Positions 4,675-8,838 of a DNA stretch of 8,838 nucleotides are shown in pieces. The number at the start of each line of letters is the position of its first letter. The stretch's first letter is position 1. Where the stretch lies: the NCBI GenBank assembly GCA_015233265.1, contig JADFXZ010000087.1:1-8838 (forward strand), in the 5' to 3' direction. The notes under the pieces were generated by a model that was not told where the DNA came from, made no database searches, and worked only from the letters and a program-made list of their open reading frames with translations. The stretch is from Nitrospirota bacterium (GTDB taxonomy: Bacteria > Nitrospirota > Thermodesulfovibrionia > Thermodesulfovibrionales > Magnetobacteriaceae). The translations under genes were made by a program, and so were the position numbers.

Positions 4675-6155
4675 CAGCTGACCATGTGGACTTCCTTGTC
4701 ATAGGAAGCGGTGTAGCCGGGCTGAGGGCGGCCTTTGAGGCTGCTGCCGCGGGAAGCGTCTATGTAATAACAAAGGATACGCTCAAGGAATCCTCAACGG
4801 AATACGCTCAGGGTGGCGTTGCGGTTGCCCTGTGTGACGAGGACACAATAGGGATTCACTTTGAGGACACGATAAAGGCGGGCGACGGGCTGTGCAGGGA
4901 TGAGGCCGTGCGCACACTGGTAAACGAAGGGCCGGAGCGCATCATGGAATTAATATCATGGGGCGCTGAGTTTGACAAATCTGACTCGCGGCTGATTTTC
5001 ACGCTTGAGGCGGCGCACTCGAGGCGGCGCATCCTCCATGCCCATGGAGATTCAACGGGCAGGGAAATCGAGCGAGTGCTGATTAAAAAGGCGATGTCAA
5101 TTCCACAGATAAAGAAATACTCGTTCGCGTACTTTTTAGATTTAATCGTTTCAGGTGGGCGATGCTACGGGGCATATATGCTGAGAGACGGGCAGGTTAC
5201 GGCGGTGCTTGCCGGGGCGACGATACTGGCAACGGGCGGGGCAGGGCAGGTCTACTCAAGGACGACTAATCCCCAGGTGGCAACCGGCGACGGTATGGCG
5301 GCGGCATTTCGGGCGGGGGCGCAGATGTCAGATATAGAATTTGTCCAATTTCACCCGACAAGCCTTTACGCCTCAGGGGCGCCGCAATTTCTCATAAGCG
5401 AGGCGTTGCGGGGCGAGGGCGCCGTAGTACGAAATATCCACAAGGAGAAGTTCATGGGGCTTTACCACCCGGAGGCTGAACTTGCCACAAGGGACATAGT
5501 AGCCCGTGCGATAGTGTCCGAGATGGCAAGGACACAGAGCCACCATGTGTATCTGGACATTACCCACCTTGATAAGAACTATATTAAGAATCGCTTTCCG
5601 ATGATATACAAGACCTGCCTGAAGTACGATATAGATATAACGACAGAGCTGATACCGGTCTCACCGGCGGCACACTATATGATGGGCGGCGTCAGGACGG
5701 ACATAGATGGCCGGACGAATATCGACGGACTGTATGCGGCAGGGGAGGTGGCATGTACTGGAGTGCATGGGGCAAACCGGCTGGCTAGTAACAGTCTGCT
5801 TGAGGGTCTGGTCTTTGGCGCGCGTGCAGGGGCAACTGCCCTCCGGCAGTGGACTGATACGAAATACATCAACCCTGAGCTGTCATTAAAAGTAACTCAA
5901 GACCACATAGAAAATCCTGATGAGATAAGAAGCACCATTCGCCGCACGATGTGGGACAAGGTGGGCATTATCAGAAGCGCCGCGTCATTGAACGAGGCGC
6001 TTGAAGTCTTCAATTCCCTCAATCATATTACCGCCCACACATACCTGAGCCGGTACGAAAATGAAATAAAAAATATCCTGCAGACAGCCCAGCTGATAGT
6101 CCAATCAGCGATAGAAAGAAAGGACAGCATCGGGGCGCATTTCAGGAGTGATTAA
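4671..6155 (+). CDS. nadB: L-aspartate oxidase
   Basis: NadB is the FAD-dependent enzyme that oxidises L-aspartate to iminoaspartate, which NadA condenses to quinolinate in de novo NAD synthesis. The product has 494 residues. It shows the dinucleotide fold IGSGVAGLRAAFEA (11-24), STEYAQGGVAVA (42-53), EAAHSRRRILHAHGDSTG (113-130) and ATGGAGQVYSRTTNP (187-201). Further on are QFHPTSL (226-232, active-site His), ATRDIVARAI (272-281, catalytic Arg at 274), SPAAHYMMGGV (331-341, His335) and GANRLASNSLLEGLVFG (367-383). Homologous succinate dehydrogenase/fumarate reductase flavoproteins are excluded by the SxEYAQGG and EAAHSRRRILH motifs. The GTG start overlaps the previous gene by four bases (GTGA). 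It is shorter than the usual 510-540 residues: it ends at GAHFRSD, right where homologues continue with YP or FP. nadA and nadC are not in the window. Confidence 0.95.
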   Translation: MTADHVDFLVIGSGVAGLRAAFEAAAAGSVYVITKDTLKESSTEYAQGGVAVALCDEDTIGIHFEDTIKAGDGLCRDEAVRTLVNEGPERIMELISWGAEFDKSDSRLIFTLEAAHSRRRILHAHGDSTGREIERVLIKKAMSIPQIKKYSFAYFLDLIVSGGRCYGAYMLRDGQVTAVLAGATILATGGAGQVYSRTTNPQVATGDGMAAAFRAGAQMSDIEFVQFHPTSLYASGAPQFLISEALRGEGAVVRNIHKEKFMGLYHPEAELATRDIVARAIVSEMARTQSHHVYLDITHLDKNYIKNRFPMIYKTCLKYDIDITTELIPVSPAAHYMMGGVRTDIDGRTNIDGLYAAGEVACTGVHGANRLASNSLLEGLVFGARAGATALRQWTDTKYINPELSLKVTQDHIENPDEIRSTIRRTMWDKVGIIRSAASLNEALEVFNSLNHITAHTYLSRYENEIKNILQTAQLIVQSAIERKDSIGAHFRSD

Positions 6156-6158
6156 TCA

Positions 6159-8747
6159 TCAGCGTGCGATACCCATGCTTATAGTAAACTCCGCCCCGCC
6201 GTCGTAGTTCCTCGCGCTGAGGCTGCCGCCCATGTTCGTCTCGATTATTGTCTTGCACATGTACAGCCCAATTCCTGTGCCTTGCTCCCCTTTGGTTGTA
6301 TAGTAGGGTTCGAAGATTCTTTCTAAGATGTGTTGTGGTATGCCGCCTCCGTTGTCACGTATGGATACAATGATTTTATTCTTGTCTTCGTCAGTGCCGA
6401 TGATAATCTCTATCTGACCAGTATATGCCGAACCCTCTGATTCCTTTTTTGCAGTAATCGCGTCTTTAGCGTTATTTAAGATATTCAGTAGCACCTGTTT
6501 AAACTCGTTGGGATATCCATCTGTAGAGAGTTCTGTATGCTGCACAGTTTCTATTGTAATATCTATGCCGCTTTTCTTAAAGATCTGTTCGAACATCCAT
6601 AGCAGCTCTTCTACGGCGGCCTTTACATCGAAGCGGCATTTTTCCTTCGACGGCTTGTAAAAGTTTCTGAAATCATTTATCGTCTTTGACATAAAATTGA
6701 CTTGACTCATGGTAACATCTACAGTTTCATTTATATATTTGTCGTTGAGTTCCCCATAGGCGTATGCATCTTTTAAGTCCTGTACCGTTATTCCTATGGC
6801 GTTCAGAGGCTGTCTCCACTGATGCGCGATTAGTCCTATCATCTCACCCATTGCCGCCATCTTTGACTGTTGTATCAACATTTGCTCATTCTGGCGCCTC
6901 TTCTGGGTTTCTTCGACTACCAAAGATTCAAGGTTGGTATTTAACTGCTTCAGCTCTTTTTCCATTGCCTTTCGCTCTGTGATGTCATGATATGACCCCC
7001 TCAATTTCACTACCTTACCGGCATCGTCTACAGCAGGCTCACCGATAGCGTGAATTACTCTTTCAGTTTTGTCAGGACGACAAATACGCATCTCTAAATC
7101 ATAAGGTTTATTAAGTTCAATTGATTCTTTTACAATATCGTCAAATTGCTGACGGTCATCAGGGTGGATATGGTCTTTGAGTTGTTCATAGAGCGGAGGG
7201 CCTGATTTGGGATCTATACCCCAGATATTGTACAGTTCTAACGACCACTCAGATTGCTGGCTCACCGGGTTAAATGTCCATGTGCCAAACTGTGCTTTCT
7301 TCTGTATCTCTATTATGTCGAGTTCTCTTTCTTTCAGAGCCTCTGTCAACTGTTTCACTTCCGTAATATCTTCAACTGTAGCAAGAATAAGCGGTGGTTG
7401 ATTTGAGTCTATATATAAAGAGATAAATGTGATAGCTACCCATATTATATTAGAATTCTTGTGAATATATCGCTTCTCCATGCTATGAACCGGTATCTTA
7501 CCTCTTTCCAAAAGTATTAACCCATAGATTTGCCGCTCAATATCATCTGGATGCGTAATATCTTTAAATGTTAAGCCCAGCAGTTCTTTGCAAGAGTAAC
7601 CGGTAATATTGCAGAATGCCTGGTTAACCTGAACATACGCACCGGTTGCCGCATCTGTAAGTACAGCCCCGACTGGAGCGTTTTCAAAGACAGTCCTGAA
7701 TCTTTGCTCACTGCTGACAAGCCTCTCTTCTAACTCTTTTCTTTCTATCGCCACAGCATAAATAGAGGCCAACTGCCTGACAATCAATAAGTCTCTTTCA
7801 GTATAATCCCGCGATGAGTTAGCCACAGCAATTTGCCCAATAATTTTGCCGCCCCCTTTTACGACAACGGACAAGAAGTTTTTAATTTCCACATGGCCTG
7901 GCGGGGCACAGTTCTTATACGCAATATGTTCATGCGGCGAATTTGTAAAAAAATCCTCTCCGGTGTTTAATGAATGTCCCCACAGGGCGTTATATCCATC
8001 CTGGCCTTTAGGGAATTTAATGGTTTGAAGTTCCATTGCAATCTGACATTCCTTCCCCATCATATTGGTAAGAGTATAAGCGACATTATCTCCTTTTTCA
8101 TCTATCAGCGACGCGTAACCGTGAACACTGTCTGTGAGTATTAACGACTCTTCGTGGACTATGTTTGAGATAGCGTGTTTGTCAATTGTAGGATCTAACA
8201 GGGCTGCCGTTACCTTGGCAATCGATGATTGAAGCGCAAGTTCTTGCTTTAACGCCTCTTGCAGCTTCCTTTGGTCTGTAACGTCAGTCGCGGTACAATA
8301 GGACAGACCTTCTTCAGGAATAGGCAATGCTGTCCACGAAAGGTACTTATATGTGCCGTCCTTACATAAATATCTGTTGTGAAAATTATAAACTGGAATC
8401 CCCTTAGACGCATATTCCGCTACATGAATGGTTGCCTGCCTGTCATCGGGATGAATGAACTCTATATATGGTTTTGACATTAGCTCGTCGAGCGTAATCC
8501 CAAGAGTTTTCTCAAACGATGGGCTGAGCACCTTAAAATAGCCGTCAATCTCGGCTATACATAACATATCTATTGAAAGGTCAAAGAACCTTTTAAGCGC
8601 TAACTGCGCCATCTTGGTCTTGGTAATATCCGTATGAATCGATATCCATACTTTACCGAAATCATTATGATCAAATGTCGAAATAGTGACATCACACCAA
8701 AATCGCTCACCCGTTTTCTTTATATTATATATCTCGCCTTGCCACAA
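6159..8747 (-). CDS. Multi-sensor PAS/GAF histidine kinase, 5' end truncated or interrupted
   Basis: This is a cytoplasmic sensor histidine kinase; no membrane segments are seen. Domains, numbered from TTG 8747 (862 residues): C-terminal half of a PAS (1-45, WQGEIYNIKKTGE to HTDITKTK); full PAS (about 50-162); GAF (about 170-336, with CAPPGHVEIKNFLSV and GQIAVANSSRDYTERD); PAS (345-466); PAS_3-type (482-596); coiled coil (about 596-630); HWRQPL-type dimerisation domain with phospho-acceptor H642 in IAHQWRQPLN; HATPase with N-box NILNNAKDAI (755-764), DNGGGIP (798-804), FEPYYTTKG and GTGIGL (823-828). All catalytic motifs are intact. TTG is unlikely to be the true start: it has no SD, and PAS-like sequence (AREIIESLNANN) continues upstream in frame to about 8790 before a TGA at 8820-8822, with no ATG or GTG. 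The stop is double (TGATGA). No response regulator is adjacent. The signal is unknown. Confidence 0.85.
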   Translation of the reverse strand: MWQGEIYNIKKTGERFWCDVTISTFDHNDFGKVWISIHTDITKTKMAQLALKRFFDLSIDMLCIAEIDGYFKVLSPSFEKTLGITLDELMSKPYIEFIHPDDRQATIHVAEYASKGIPVYNFHNRYLCKDGTYKYLSWTALPIPEEGLSYCTATDVTDQRKLQEALKQELALQSSIAKVTAALLDPTIDKHAISNIVHEESLILTDSVHGYASLIDEKGDNVAYTLTNMMGKECQIAMELQTIKFPKGQDGYNALWGHSLNTGEDFFTNSPHEHIAYKNCAPPGHVEIKNFLSVVVKGGGKIIGQIAVANSSRDYTERDLLIVRQLASIYAVAIERKELEERLVSSEQRFRTVFENAPVGAVLTDAATGAYVQVNQAFCNITGYSCKELLGLTFKDITHPDDIERQIYGLILLERGKIPVHSMEKRYIHKNSNIIWVAITFISLYIDSNQPPLILATVEDITEVKQLTEALKERELDIIEIQKKAQFGTWTFNPVSQQSEWSLELYNIWGIDPKSGPPLYEQLKDHIHPDDRQQFDDIVKESIELNKPYDLEMRICRPDKTERVIHAIGEPAVDDAGKVVKLRGSYHDITERKAMEKELKQLNTNLESLVVEETQKRRQNEQMLIQQSKMAAMGEMIGLIAHQWRQPLNAIGITVQDLKDAYAYGELNDKYINETVDVTMSQVNFMSKTINDFRNFYKPSKEKCRFDVKAAVEELLWMFEQIFKKSGIDITIETVQHTELSTDGYPNEFKQVLLNILNNAKDAITAKKESEGSAYTGQIEIIIGTDEDKNKIIVSIRDNGGGIPQHILERIFEPYYTTKGEQGTGIGLYMCKTIIETNMGGSLSARNYDGGAEFTISMGIAR

Positions 8748-8788
8748 GTTATTAGCATTTAATGATTCTATAATTTCCCTTGCTGTGA

Positions 8789-8838
8789 GGTATAATAAAA
8801 AGGTGTGTAAAAAAGTAAGTCAGGCGGTGTAACCTATT
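8789..8838. mobile_element. Possible insertion-sequence terminus interrupting the kinase gene
   Basis: Downstream of the last PAS-like codons of the kinase frame (about 8790) the sequence changes character. On the plus strand it reads GGTATAATAAAAAGGTGTG, then TAAAAAAG and GTCAGGCGGTGTAACC. All three minus-strand frames here lack a recognisable PAS N-terminal half. The GTATAAT...TGTGTAAAA pattern resembles IS256-family (mutator-type) termini as I remember them. The window ends before any transposase or second terminus, so the identification is tentative. A frameshift or assembly join is the alternative. Confidence 0.35.

Noticed and set aside
6764..8028. Several plus-strand open frames of 60-72 codons opposite the kinase gene
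   Set aside because: They are short, have no SD or recognisable protein, and mirror the conserved PAS, GAF and HisKA sequence on the minus strand.
8820..8822. Selenocysteine or readthrough TGA rescuing the kinase 5' end
   Set aside because: Only five codons precede the TGA in the window, they do not resemble a PAS domain, and no selenocysteine insertion structure is evident. Interruption is simpler.
1..8838. CRISPR array, tRNA or rRNA genes, prophage or defence genes
   Set aside because: No regularly spaced repeats, cloverleaf-like segments, rRNA signatures or phage/defence-type proteins were seen on either strand.

Overview
The window is an ordinary-looking bacterial chromosomal segment of moderate G+C. 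It is probably from the Nitrospirota or a related Gram-negative lineage with a delta-proteobacterial flavour. I infer this from three things: the protein style, a gene with a typical Sec signal peptide for export to a periplasm, and the large multi-PAS/GAF HWRQPL-type histidine kinase. It is not a database result. The window begins with an 11-base G run and ends inside a broken gene, so both edges look like contig ends or repeat boundaries.

Layout. Bases 1-206 hold no gene. They contain a degenerate REP-like inverted repeat (about 21-110) and a strong hairpin (144-186) that probably terminates the first gene. A small exported protein of 93 aa is encoded on the minus strand (207-488), with a clear Shine-Dalgarno and a plausible sigma70 promoter. 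A 233-base divergent intergenic region follows. From 722 to 6155 six plus-strand genes form a tight operon: hisG, hisC, hisB, a YkgJ-family cysteine-cluster protein, a YrfG-like HAD nucleotidase and nadB. Four of the five junctions are 4-base overlaps, a 1-base overlap or a 13-base gap. The only loose junction is hisG/hisC, which has 60 bases and carries a 20-bp tandem duplication. Convergent to nadB, and only 3 bases away, is a long multi-sensor histidine kinase (6159 to about 8747).

How the genes work together. HisG (step 1), HisB (dehydratase) and HisC (aminotransferase) are three of the histidine pathway enzymes. hisD, hisH, hisA, hisF, hisI and hisE are not in the window. NadB makes iminoaspartate for de novo NAD synthesis, and the YrfG-like enzyme probably dephosphorylates GMP/IMP. 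The operon therefore groups steps around PRPP, purine and NAD metabolism, although the functional link is inference. The kinase is a soluble multi-sensor protein with no partner response regulator in view. Its first PAS domain is cut at the 5' end, next to sequence that resembles an insertion-sequence terminus.

I see no convincing undescribed system here. The items most worth a second look are the interrupted kinase, a possible leaderless hisG transcript, the tandem repeat at the hisG/hisC junction, the short NadB C-terminus facing the kinase, and the cysteine-rich YkgJ protein with an extra C-terminal CxxxC.
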